Of a DNA stretch of 64,000 nt, positions 11,525-22,940 are shown piece by piece. Source of the stretch: Sinonovacula constricta (Eukaryota; Mollusca; Bivalvia; Cardiida; Solecurtidae); NCBI GenBank assembly GCA_007844125.1, contig CM017556.1, forward strand, positions 85,964,864-86,028,863, given 5' to 3'. Each line of letters opens with the position of its first letter. Position 1 is the stretch's first letter. The notes under the pieces are model-generated. The model was given only the letters and a program-made list of their open reading frames with translations. It did not search any database and was not told the origin of the DNA. Position numbers and translations under genes: made by a program.

Positions 11525-14157
11525 AATACTAACATGAATTCATAGACAGGGGTTACTGGAACTCCAATTTTGCAATTCCAGAATGTTTTCCTCTGAGAAA
11601 AAAGAACTGCGCTGTAAAATAATAAAATAATAAAATTAATTATTATTATAAATAAATTATTAAAATAGTAAAATAAATAATAAAAATAATATTTATGACA
11701 TATTTTCAATAGGTTTGCGTAAATGTTTTCCTTGATACATACGAGACATGATATGTGAATTACCTGAGGTGTTCTAAATACATGGCTTATATGCTCTTAA
11801 ACGACTATCGGTTAAAACAGAATTTGTATTGTTGACATCAACTTCGAGAAGTACAATCAGATAAACGGGGTCGAATAATCTAGCAAGCAATCGGCTTTCA
11901 TCGTTAAACTGTTCTGATGTAAAATTCATTAGTGGATCGTTCAGACAATATAACATATCGACATTTAAACGAGCTTGTACAATACCTAACGGTAATTGAA
12001 GCCTTAAGCTATGTTCGGGAAAAATGTTTTTTTATGGCATAGTCTTAGTAATGTCATATCAAGGTCATACAAAGAGCACATTAATTATTGACAAAATACA
12101 ACGAATTGCCAATAGTGGCATTGAGATGTAAACCACAAAAAGGATATCCGCACGTGTTACACACAAATGAAATTATGCATTCGTTGAAATAAAAAAAACA
12201 TATTTGAGATTTCGTGTAAGATGTATGAATCGTTTTTACTCTGATATAAATAAAAATGAGCAGTAAATTTTATTTATTGCAGAATTTGGCTAGGATTGTT
12301 ATTAAAGTGTATCACACAACAGTGTCGAATTAGTACTTAAACCTCGTCCAAGGAAATAGTATAACGTATATGTTATTTTATACATGTTTATGGTGTTGCC
12401 TCATCTGAGGTCCGTTTTTTATTTAGCATAAATCTATCCACGAAAATGTTTTCCAACATGTGCTATTGCTAAGAATATCACTTAGTCAGTTACATATACA
12501 CCTATTTATACAAAGACCATAAATTAGATTTTAAATGCTTGTTAAATGACTGACAATAACAGATATTGACGTATCGGATGTAAATGCGCAAAAAGATATA
12601 TTAATATTGCGACAAATCACAGCTCAAGCAGAGAAGTAGCGAATATTTTTCAATATGTTTAAACGGTTGAAAAGTGAAAGGTTCTCTGCAAAATGTATTC
12701 GGTTAATGGATCGTTTATGCATTGTCACCGATGCCATTGTTAGTTAGGTCAGTAGGGTTTCAGCATGTACTTAAAATCAACACGTTTTGCATGTGTGTTT
12801 TTGTTCCATAAAGCAAATAAGTTTAAAACAGTTCTCAAATAATATTTCCTAATCTTTATTGGCGATTTCACGCATTTAAAGTCTTAAATAACAAATAAAC
12901 CTGATTGAGATATACAGGTTAAAAATCGCCATTGTTGCTCAAAGATAAACTCGCATTTTGTTTGGGTAGGTTTTATGTAGGAGTCTATATTAAAAATAAC
13001 TTATGAAAATTTGTCATAATTATTTTCGTATTCAAAGCCCGACCAAAAGAACAAATATCATCGACGAATGGCACAGTTACATTAGAAGCAACTTACTATT
13101 TTTCAAATGCGTTTTGTCGTCATTATAATAAAATGCTTGGTTTGGTAGAAGTGATATGTAATATAAAGTATTTAGTCATCATTATGGTTTTGACTAAAGG
13201 TCTTTTTGTTTTTTACGATTATAAAAAGTTATGAAAGTGCATATTTATTCCACAAAACGAAAATGTTAGAAATGCAAAGCATATTACTCTGAACGATATA
13301 GTTTATAATAAATAACAATTGTCTCCATTATACAAATTTAAAGTTGAAATTTATGTTTCAGATAAACAATTAATATCATGTCACTTTTGAAACCAATTAG
13401 ATGCAAACTCTTCAACGAAACGTTATTCATTTCGTGGAGCTTGAAACGGCCGTTTGTGCCATTATTTAAAACCCAAAATAATGTCGTACGTGGTGTTCAC
13501 GTGTACTTGGCTCATTTACAACACTGCACAATGCCTTGACTGATTTTTTTAATATTAATGTCTAGCATTATATCGGAAGATATTAAAAATCAGATCGCCC
13601 AGAAAATGGAACTCAAATGCACAATGAGTTATTATTTTCAACTGATTGTGTTTAAAGTTGCGTGCAGAAGTTACTTAGACATTGGCAATAACATAATTTA
13701 AAAAAGGAAATAGCACGTATTTGCAAACTTTGTTTTTATTTTTTTTGTATTTTTTTTTTCCAAATACGAATACATTGAAGTGGCACAATTATGGTCATCG
13801 TAGCAAATGAACATTCGGTTTATCGGGTTTCTCATTAAATGATTAAAAGATTAACGCTTAAAGTTTCAAAGGATCCGTAAGCAAAAGTCAACATTTATCG
13901 AAAAAAGCAATGTTTTATCATTTTTTATTAAGAATAGTTTTTTATTATAATTAAAATTTGTTTAAATATTAATATTTAAATAAAATATTTTAAATAGTTA
14001 AAATATGCAATATCCGGCAACATGTCAAACTAAGGATAGTAAATTGGCCAGTCGGTTGCATACAATGTGTTAGTCTGGATTACCTGCCCCTTAATACTTT
14101 TACTTGCAAAGTACGGCTGTGAACCAGACAAACAATGTGTGTGTGTGTCACAAAGTG
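11525..14157. other. No gene; AT-only low complexity at 11620-11695
   Basis: Contains a TTA/ATA-rich low-complexity tract at 11620-11695 and another at 13920-14005 that create short spurious frames. Nothing else is recognisable in 2.6 kb. Confidence 0.5.
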
Positions 14158-14385
14158 GGGATGTGGTAGAGCGGTTGCTTGTAGGTCGTGAGGTTGCAGG
14201 TTCAGTCGAGGCTCGTTCAAACCAATGACTTTAATATGTGTTATACCTGTACACGCTCCACTTCTTTACTCTCAAATTCTGGGGAAAGCATTATGACTGG
14301 ATCATGGTTTAAGGATGATGTGAAAGGAAAAACAGTCCCCGATGCGTCTCGAATGTGTCCCTGCCTGTAATACTCTAAATAGAAA
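14158..14385 (+). mobile_element. Diverged tRNA-derived SINE-like copy
   Basis: Box A-like 'gatgtggtagagcggt' and box B-like 'aggttcagtcg' are correctly spaced. They are followed by 'caaaccaatgactttaa', which parallels 'cataccaaagactttaa' in family A, so this is an old member of that group or a relative. The downstream body, with 'ggggaaagcattatgactgg' against 'ggggacagcattacgcctga', supports the link. Confidence 0.6.
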
Positions 14386-16544
14386 TATGTCCAGTATAGG
14401 TAGATTGATTTGATAATATAATTTCATGTATGAAGACAATATGTAATACCTTCGTGTTAACAAAACCAATTAGATAATTTCGCCCACGGCTATTTGTCTG
14501 ATAAAATACAAATTCAGATTCCTTCAACGTAGATATGGACATGAAATTAATATTACTATAGAAGATAATGCCAGATTACTAATAAAGAGTGTTTATATCC
14601 ATGACATATAAGATTCTTATTAGTTTTATAATCATTATTTGTTGTTAAGTTTACCTGTTCAGCATACATTTTTTTTTACTGCTACAGGCCAACAAAATTA
14701 GTTCCTGGTAAAGAAAATACAAATTGTTACAATTTTACTTACGTTCAAAGGTGTACATGTACACAGTATGAAGGCTTGTATTATGTTTCTTATCGATTTA
14801 AGTATTAAAGTGATTTTCTTGACAATCTTCAACATTGACAAATGGCATAACAACATTTTGCTTGTACAATTTGATTTCTAAATAAAAGAAAAACAACTTT
14901 TTTGTCAGTTCTAGGATTTAAATTTTACAATGAAGTTCAGTCTGAGATGAGTACCTGTTAATTAGACATATTTATTAAGGGCGTGTGGTCTCTGTGAAAA
15001 TGCTGACAAACATTGCATGTGTAAACTTATGAAATAATATTTGGTTATCCTTGGGTTTTTTCACCACGGTTGGGAGCCTATACATGTCTAAAATGCTCAG
15101 TGAAATATTGCACATGAAAAAATGGGGTCTATTTTATCATTCTGATATTACATGCAACCCATGAAACGTCGATTTCAATATAAACCATGCAATCAACGAT
15201 CCAATATCAGCTAAGTTTGAATACCACTGAAAAGTTATAAAAGTGTCTATATTTTAATGGCAAAATGTAGTAACTTCTTACGCAGAATATATTGTCATCG
15301 ATGTGAGGGCCGCGCACATCAAACAAAAGCAAACGCTTTCTTCCGCCTTGATCAAAGTGCTGGTAGCGATGTAAGGACTATGTAAAAGTGTTTAGCCAAC
15401 GAATACTTTATACTTCATTGAATATAATTACAGGAAAAAGGCAGCACACGGCGACCAAACGTTAATATTTAATTTAACAATGTATCATAAGCAGAATTAT
15501 TGTTCCTAGTCCAGTGGCTCGGCTATCAATATAAGTCGGGTATGGGCTTTTTGGACATCCAAAAGGGAAAGAACAACAATGACATTCTTCCTCAGAGTTC
15601 ACCGTTTGGGTGTAGCTCTGATCTACAGTTTTCATAATTCTTCTATGAGATAGATTCATTCAATATGTTGTTGCATAACTATACATTCCCTAGATTGTAA
15701 ACAATAAAGTGTCTGAAATTGTTTTCCTGTTTTAAAGCATGTACAGGCAGAACTTGTTATTATTAAAATGCATCCACGAAGCAACAGCAGCAGCGATATT
15801 TTTTCTTCATTAATTTGTGCTCAAAACTGTCAACTTATGCAGGTATAAGATACCTTGCATGCACATGTAACACAGGAAACACTTGTTTAATTAGTTAACG
15901 TCCCTGTAAGCTGTGCTGCTTTCACATAGATGTGCTTACAGTATCGGTATATCCGGTATAAATTAAGGCAGTGTATATTGTCATAAGTTTTCGAGGTTTT
16001 ATACCAGTTTGCGGCTTTACTGAAATACCAAAAATACAATCATACTAAGAGATTTATACTCAAGCCTTGCATATAAGAATTGTTTTTTATGTTGTTTAAA
16101 TGTTGTACATTCATATTTCTCTTCAATTTGGTTTATTGTTGACGTATTTCTGATATTTTTCATAAATGGGTTTCTTGTTGGCATTCAACTGAACCGCCCA
16201 ATTTATGTCAACCCTCATTGTACATTTAGACAATTCCAGATATTAAATGACGTCAACTAATTCTCATTGCGTACATATAAAACAGCAAACAGAAAACGTT
16301 TATTTCTCACCTTTAAAAATATGCTTTGTTCTAATCAATCTAGGACCACAACGTACACGCGTTATTCTCGGCTAAACATAAAAGCACTGGCACGGGGAAT
16401 TGTTACAATCGCGACCCGAATCTTCTCTTAATCATTTAGCATTTCGATAAAAAAAAGAATAAAAATAACGTTGCATGCCTCCCTTTTTAGATTTGTCTAC
16501 TTATCTGTACACTTACCTAGTATTCTCTATATGAACGATGATTA
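14386..16544. other. No recognisable feature
   Basis: AT-rich with no shared repeats or exon-like frames that I can support. Confidence 0.5.
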
Positions 16545-16556
16545 CCATCACGATAA

Positions 16557-16840
16557 GACCGGCCGCAATAGCTCAGATGGTAGAGCGTCGGCTTGCGGAT
16601 CGGGAGGTCGTGGGTTCGAACCCTGACCGGGTCATACCAAAGACTTTAAAGTTGGTAGTAGTGGCTTCCCTCCTAACGCTCGTGGCTACGGGGACAGCAT
16701 TACGCCTGACTCGTCGGTGTCAGTATAATGGACCGGCCGGGTTCAGTCCCTGGGCACCTCATAAGTGCCCCTGTGCTGTAATGATAGAAATGTCGCTGCG
16801 CAGTATTGGCAAAAATGCCGGCTAATCCCAATCCCAATCC
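16557..16840 (+). mobile_element. Full-length tRNA-derived SINE, family A, with target duplication
   Basis: A complete 284-bp element. The tRNA-like head has box A (AGCTCAGATGGTAGAGCG) and a perfect box B (GGTTCGAACCC). A ~190-bp unrelated body follows, then a short (AATCCC)n tail. It is flanked by a perfect 12-bp direct repeat, ccatcacgataa, at 16545-16556 and 16841-16852. This is the expected target-site duplication of LINE-machinery insertion and fixes both ends exactly. The head resembles a tRNA with the loop TTGCGGA, but the acceptor arms pair imperfectly, so it is not called as a tRNA gene. Confidence 0.93.
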
Positions 16841-16852
16841 CCATCACGATAA

Positions 16853-17977
16853 CTGTTCATCTGTAAACGCAAAATGTGCACATACACTTGAATTTTGTAG
16901 TATTGTTTAATTTTATACTTTCTCATTTCTGTTGTTAATGCCTAACTTTGAAGTTTCAGTAAGTTTTATTTTTACTGTTAATTCAGATATAATGGCTCCC
17001 ATATCTAAGAATGAAATAACCTTCGTAACCACCCACCTCAGTGTTAAACCTACTAGTCATACGGGGGAGTGGGGAGCAGTGTTATTTGTTTCCAACTTCC
17101 AACTTGCTAATTGTCTGCACACGTCTTGCTACTTTTTACTACAGCAATAAAACAAGATACAAGTCATGTGTGCAAGATAACGTCAAATTTTCAACAACGA
17201 AGTGCGTATGTGGTGGAAGATGTGCTGGTTTTAGAGACAATTCTCAAGTAAGGCGTTATTCAACTGTTTAATTAATATTATCTCAAAAACAGTCTACTGT
17301 ACTTACGTCATTGCATACGTTATTCCGATGTACTATTGTCATGCTTGTGTGAAAGCAGTGGGAGTTGTTTTGCGATCCAATATTTGTGTTTGGTAACGTC
17401 TTGAGAGAACAATTAAAGCCATGAGTCTATAAACAAGTAGTAGTGACGTATTGTGAGGAGTAGTACATTGGAGTTTCTTTAACAATGCACAGTACACAGC
17501 AGGCACTGTTCATTAAAAAATTCGAAGCATCAAAGGTGAAGAAAAAAGTGAAAGAGGAAAACAGACATGTTTGAAAAGTTATGGTTTTTATTTGAAATTT
17601 TTCAGTGTACTATAAATCTTGAGAGAAAAGGTTTTTCAAGATGTTACATATGTAGAAAAAAGATTGCAAAATTATTTTATTAACATTAAAAAAGGGTGGT
17701 CAAGCAGAAATTGCACATGTGCAGCAGCCTCACATTACACAAATAATTATTGTTCATATAATACTTTAAATAATATAAGTTATGTTGAAAGATACAGACA
17801 CACAAAAATAAACACAAAAAATAATTAAATAAAATAATAATAGGCGCGTTTTTTACCCGTATTTTATCAGGTAAGGTCCGCAAAGCAAACTTTCCTCATG
17901 AGCATATTTCATTGAGCATTCTATATAATAGGCGTCGCGCTCCAGCGGTTGGTCTGACGGGCGGTGTCAAACAGCGG
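16853..17977. other. No recognisable feature
   Basis: AT-rich. Several short overlapping frames on both strands (16932-17271, 17619-17883) show no exon-like character. Confidence 0.5.
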
Positions 17978-18560
17978 GTTTCCGGTCAATAACTTCAGTT
18001 TTGATGAACCAGTCTTTCTGAAACCTTGGATATAGCAAGCCTGCTTGGGATGGGATTTAACGACCAGTCGGGTCAAGGTTAGGGTCACAAATTGAAACAA
18101 AAAGTTTCCGGCCAGTAACTTTATTTGGATAAACCAGTCTTACTGAAAAGTTTGGATATAGCAAACTTGCATGAAGACCTAGCTTGGGTTTGGATTTAAG
18201 GCCAGTTGGATCTAGGCCAAGGTCAAGGTCATTGTAACTTAAATAGAAAACGGTTTTCGATCAATAACTTCACTTCAAATAAACCAATCTTGCTGAAACT
18301 TTGGATATAGCAAGCTTGCATGAAGACCTAGCGTAGGGTTGGATTAAGGGCCAGTCGGATCAAAGTCACGGTCACTGTTACTTAACAAAAAAAAAAACAG
18401 TTTCCGGTCAATAACTTCAGTCCGAATAAACCAATCTTGCAGAAATTTGCATATAGCAGGCTTGCATGAAAACCTAGCTTTTAGTTGGATTTAGGGCCAA
18501 TTGGGTCAAGGTCAAGGTCACTGGTACTAAAAATATAAAAACAGTTTCCGCTCAATAATT
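17978..18560 (+). repeat. Tandem array, ~145-bp unit, four units plus partial
   Basis: Units start with 'gtttccggtcaataacttca' or variants at about 17978, 18104, 18253, 18400 and 18544. Each unit then has 'ataaaccagtcttgctgaaa', 'tggatatagcaagcttgcat', 'gaagacctagc' and 'ggtcaaggtcaaggtcactg', the last degraded in some units. Spacing is 126-149 bp. The doubled AGGTCA hexamers form TCAAGGTCA, the extended half-site known for SF-1/ERR-type nuclear receptors; whether they act as such is unknown. The array resembles short tandem cores of Helentron-like non-autonomous elements, which is an inference. Confidence 0.88.
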
Positions 18561-18586
18561 TGTATTAAATCGTTGAAACCTGTTTT

Positions 18587-18601
18587 CGTGGCATGGCCAC
18601 G
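18587..18601. repeat. Hairpin closing the tandem array
   Basis: CGTGGC-ATG-GCCACG forms a perfect 6-bp stem with a 3-base loop, a few dozen bases after the last partial unit and just before homology to the next large duplication begins. A terminal hairpin of this kind is typical of Helitron-like 3' ends, but the CTRR end is not evident. Confidence 0.4.
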
Positions 18602-20307
18602 TTTCTTGTTTATTGTTGAACTGATCAGCGTTACGATGAGTTTCCATAATAGCTGCATCTACGTCAATTTTGTTTGTTTTATTCACGATTTGTATTGATG
18701 CTTAGATGAAAAGGAGTTTATGGTATAAAAACGACAAATATAAAAATTGCTTAGATTAAGGCATTTCGCACAACCATGATAGTCCGGAAGTCGATAGGAA
18801 CATGATCTTATACAAACCTATGCTTAAATGTTTTGTCAGCATATCACCGATTTGTGTACTGAGCGATTGATCAAGATTGAACCGCATCAGAATACATGGA
18901 CAGTTTGTTTATTGTACCTTCTAACACCTTCACACTATACAATATAAGTATCCGTATTTCAATATACTCCATGCTTGCTTTTATATGTAATTATATATAT
19001 AATTCAGTAATAAAACTGCTTTAATTATACAAAACTCCATTTAATATACCTGTCCAGATTATAAATATGGACACATTGCTTATTACTACACAGCAAATAG
19101 TGCAAGTTTTGATCGCTTTGGGGTTTTTTAACTATAAACTGATTTCAATCAGATTCAAATTCACCACAACCACAAACACTTATTTAACGGAAAAACATGT
19201 CTTGTGTTGTCAAATAAAACAACAACAACACTTTTTAAAATGCTCATTGAGTAAACAAAACTTGGAATGGAAGAATTCTGCGTTAGCGGTTAATAGGTGT
19301 TGTTGGTCGACATCAATGTTAATACGAAGACAGTTTAACGGGCCTGTGTATTTTCATACTAAAACGGTTTGAGTTAGTGGCTACGCGTTCTGAAACAGAA
19401 TAAGACTGAATATCATACAATTATATGACACTAAACAATTCGTCATATCTTGACGAATATATTGATTTATTGTAAAATACAATATTTTCTTCATTCAAAT
19501 GCAGAACGTTGTTCACATCGGAAGAATGCATTCTCCAGATCGGTTATTTGTGATGTTTAATATTATAGATGTAGCTGTAGCAAAGTGACATTACTATCAT
19601 AGCTTTATAGAACCTCAGACGCACCTGGTTGGCTATTAGATCCCACGCATTATTACATAATTAAACATTTGTGTTGGGTTTATCACCCCAGCAACAATCT
19701 TTCTGTTGTCTGGGAACGGTGTTCACACAAATCGTATAAAGTGCCGCCATTGTGTAAATTGTAACTGATGAGACCTTTCGAATTGTTGTTTACTACTTAT
19801 AACTATCCTTAATAAAACTGGGAATGTTTACTTCTAAATGCCTGCATTTTGTTGCAATTCCCATTGATCCGGCACCTCGACAGCCAGATCTGTAAGTCAA
19901 CAGATCCTTTGTTACCACATACGACGTTGCTAATTATACCTTTTATGTGCGGGTGAGAGGAAGAGAAATGAGGGCATTTTCATTTTCAGCTTGTAAAGGA
20001 CATGCTTGTATTTTGGGACTTATAAGACAACAGAATGTCTATTTCTGTTATTAATACAAGAATGCAAGGTGTCTTCAAACTGTTGAAGATTTTGTTCTTT
20101 AGACACTTGCCTTGTGAAAAGCTACTTAACACAATAGTATTGATTACAAGTATTCTTATTTACGAAATAGAAGCGAAAGTACTTACCGACATTTGCTTTT
20201 CTAGCGCAAATCATAAGGGAGTCTGACGTTGGTATCACTGCAATATAGTCTATTTGCTTAGAAATACAATTGGGGAGAATGTACTTACGGTCTCATTTTA
20301 TGACGTT

Positions 20308-20593
20308 CAGGGGCGTGCCTGGGCTTACGCACTTACGCACTTACGCACGTGCGTACAGTTGCTTCCAAAAATTGAAAAAACAAAAACAAAAAAAAAAACG
20401 TCAAAAAGCAAATAAAAATCGTACATAACCTGTGTTTGGCACTTGTTGTTAGCTGTTTCATTTTTTAAATTAGAGTTCTTTAACCCTTTTCCAAATTCTA
20501 CAAATACTTCTGCAATCCTATGCTCCCCCCCCCCCCCCCCCCCCCCCCCCAGGAATAGTGCGTATACTCAAAGGTCGTCTAGGCACGCCCCTG
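20308..20593. mobile_element. hAT-like MITE with internal poly-C
   Basis: The ends are CAGGGGCGTGCCT and its inverse. The flanks share acgtt (20303-20307 and 20594-20598); an 8-bp duplication typical of hAT is not intact. The palindrome TTACGCACGTGCGTA near 20342-20356 is shared with the MITE at 517. An uninterrupted run of 26 C lies at 20525-20550. Copy 2 of the surrounding duplication lacks this element, so it inserted after the duplication or was lost there. Confidence 0.7.
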
Positions 20594-22335
20594 ACGTTGG
20601 TAATCTGAGTTTAATATTGTTTGATTGTGTTTTTTTGGTTAAATTGAAGAAAAGAAGAAAAAACAATAGTAATTAAAATCACCGGTGGCGGTGTTCACTT
20701 CAAAGATTTTTTTTCTTCATGTCGTTAAAAGTTGTATTAATTGCTAAACCAATCTACTTATAAAAGAAATAGGACGAAAATTGAAATGTAGGGGTGGTAT
20801 TTATAAAAAAATCGATAGCATGATAACAAAAATAGACGCAATGTCTGGCAAAATGTCACTTAAGAGAAGATATATTTTCATTCAATAAATAGTCACAAGC
20901 TGTAAATGTTTAAAGAGATATTTATCCAAAAATAAAGTAATAACCACTTTCTTAATTTACAAGTTAACTGTCATGATAAATATTCTACTTGTAGGAAAGG
21001 TTTCTTGAGGTATTCGTTGAATAACGGTTTGTATTTGTGTTGTCTCAAAATGTGTTCCATGAAATTCCATGAAATTCCATAGTAAACTTGTCATCATTAA
21101 AATACGACTTGGAATAAAGCGTAGAAAATGTCAAATGAATTAGCAATGACTATGAATCAGACGTGTTTTGTGAATTATGGGTAATTTGCATCAATATATG
21201 GTTTTTGCAGTTTCGTTTCAATCATAATTTATGAATTTTGTTTCATAAAAAGATGATATATTTATGAGCCATGTTTCATTAAAAGATAATAAAATGATTA
21301 TATGAAATGAACGCAATGGACAACATTCTCCTGTGGGAAACATTTTAAATGAATCTCCTGGACGTTTTAAATCATTAAAACTTCCAGATATTTAGCTGAC
21401 CGAATTATGTTAATGACATGACAGAAAGATATTGTATGGCAGGTTTCAGTTAAGTATATATTGAAATTTGTTTCGTGTATTATAGCAATTGATTTAGAAT
21501 ATTAACATTTGATTAATCTATTCCATTTGAATATTCTCTTGAATTACTTTTAGAAATATCATTGTTTGAAACACAAAATCTATGAAGCAGTCATAAAAAT
21601 GTTATCAATTTAGTTAAATGCATGTTAAATTTCATAATTATAATTGGTTGTGTCTATTTTCATTGAATCGATTCCTGTTTTGTAAGTAATAAAAAGAAAT
21701 ATATAACATGTAATAGTTTGTAATGTATCGTGGGTTTTGCTTTCAAAATGATTTCGAACATTTCATTGTTTATTTTACTTATTGACCGACTTTGTTAGAT
21801 GATGTGGAATTTATTATTTATGCTACATATAACGTATAATATTATTTACTTAATATTTAAATTAAATTATTTGACGTTAATCTGCTTGAATGTGTCGGCC
21901 CCATTAAATGCCCATTTATCAAATGTTAGAATTAAAATAAAATGAGTTGAAATGTTTGCATTTGACCTGGTATTGCGGTTATGACTCGACTTATTTGATA
22001 CGATTTTCGAGGAATAACCGCTTGCCAACTAGGACTAAAGCTATGATGTGTAAAAACCGCTACAATCTGCTGATACCTGATGTGCCTTCCGACAAGCTTT
22101 GTTAATAGTTTGTTATTTGATGGTGTTTTTAAATGAAAAGATGTAATTTAAAGTAAAACATCAGCCATTTCATTTTATTTTTAATTTATTTATGCTAAAT
22201 AGAATTTAGAATAAGCTGTATATAAATTTTAATTTATAAATCCACCAGCATATTTCTATACAAAATTATGATAAAGAAGCCCTAAAGTTAGCTTTCAATG
22301 AAATATCTGACCTTTGAACTCCTCTTCAACTCTTA

Positions 22336-22770
22336 TAAGAATATATGAAAAAGTCCTATGAGCATTGCAACATATACCAAATTGGCAAAGGCACAGGACA
22401 AAGGTATTCATATTCAAGCCAAATGTAAAAGTAATAACACATCTGTGATTTGTCATTTAATAGAAAAAGAACAAACTTAACAGTTACCGCCTTGGAACGA
22501 GCAGTCGGCAAAAGGGACCGACTGGGGTGCTTAAACCTGTTTTACAAAATTAACACTTCCAGAGGGGTTTCTCAAATGCAAGCAATTAAAAGAAATCCGA
22601 TCTATTTGAATAAATAACGTTCAGGCGCTGACGTTTTATTTGATAAGTTATGACGAAAGTAGTTACGTTGTTTTAAAAATAATGTCCATATAGTATTTAG
22701 AAGTGAGAGTAAAGCAATATTTATATTAGAAGAACTACACCAAAAGTGTTGATCGTAAATAAAAAATAAC
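22336..22770 (+). repeat. Dispersed repeat R1, near full length
   Basis: Runs from 'aagaatatatgaaaaagtcc' through the core with the stem AGTCGG (22503-22508) / CCGACT (22518-22523) to 'gtaaataaaaaataacc'. The downstream 200 bp, with 'atgacgaaagtagt' and 'aataatgtccatatagt', also match the 45308 copy, so the full unit is about 430 bp. It interrupts copy 1 of the large duplication; the equivalent place in copy 2 (near 29870) is empty. The frame seen in other copies is broken here. Confidence 0.85.
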
Positions 22771-22786
22771 CAGAAAAGACTAAATC

Positions 22787-22940
22787 GTGGTAGTCCTATG
22801 AGCATGGCAGACATACAAAAACTTGAAAAAGCACAGGACATGGGTATTCACATGCAAGCCAAATGTAAGAGTAAGAACAAATCTATGATCAGTCATTTAA
22901 CAAAAACAACAAACGCAACAGTTACCGTCTTGGAACGCTA
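22787..22940 (+). repeat. Dispersed repeat R1, truncated second copy
   Basis: Restarts with 'agtcctatgagcatggcaga' directly behind the previous copy in the same orientation and stops at 'gtcttggaacg', where homology to the large duplication resumes. Its frame (22798 onward: MSMADIQKLEKAQDMG..., then KSKNKSMISHL and VTVLERYV) is open and then runs on into flanking sequence. Together with the 22336 copy it forms one insertion of about 600 bp. Confidence 0.8.

Noticed and set aside
16557..16640. tRNA gene
   Set aside because: Box A and box B are good, but acceptor-stem pairing is imperfect and the sequence continues into a SINE body with target duplications.
17978..18560. CRISPR-like array
   Set aside because: Units of 126-149 bp with diverged sequence throughout, no constant short repeat with variable spacers, in a eukaryotic context.
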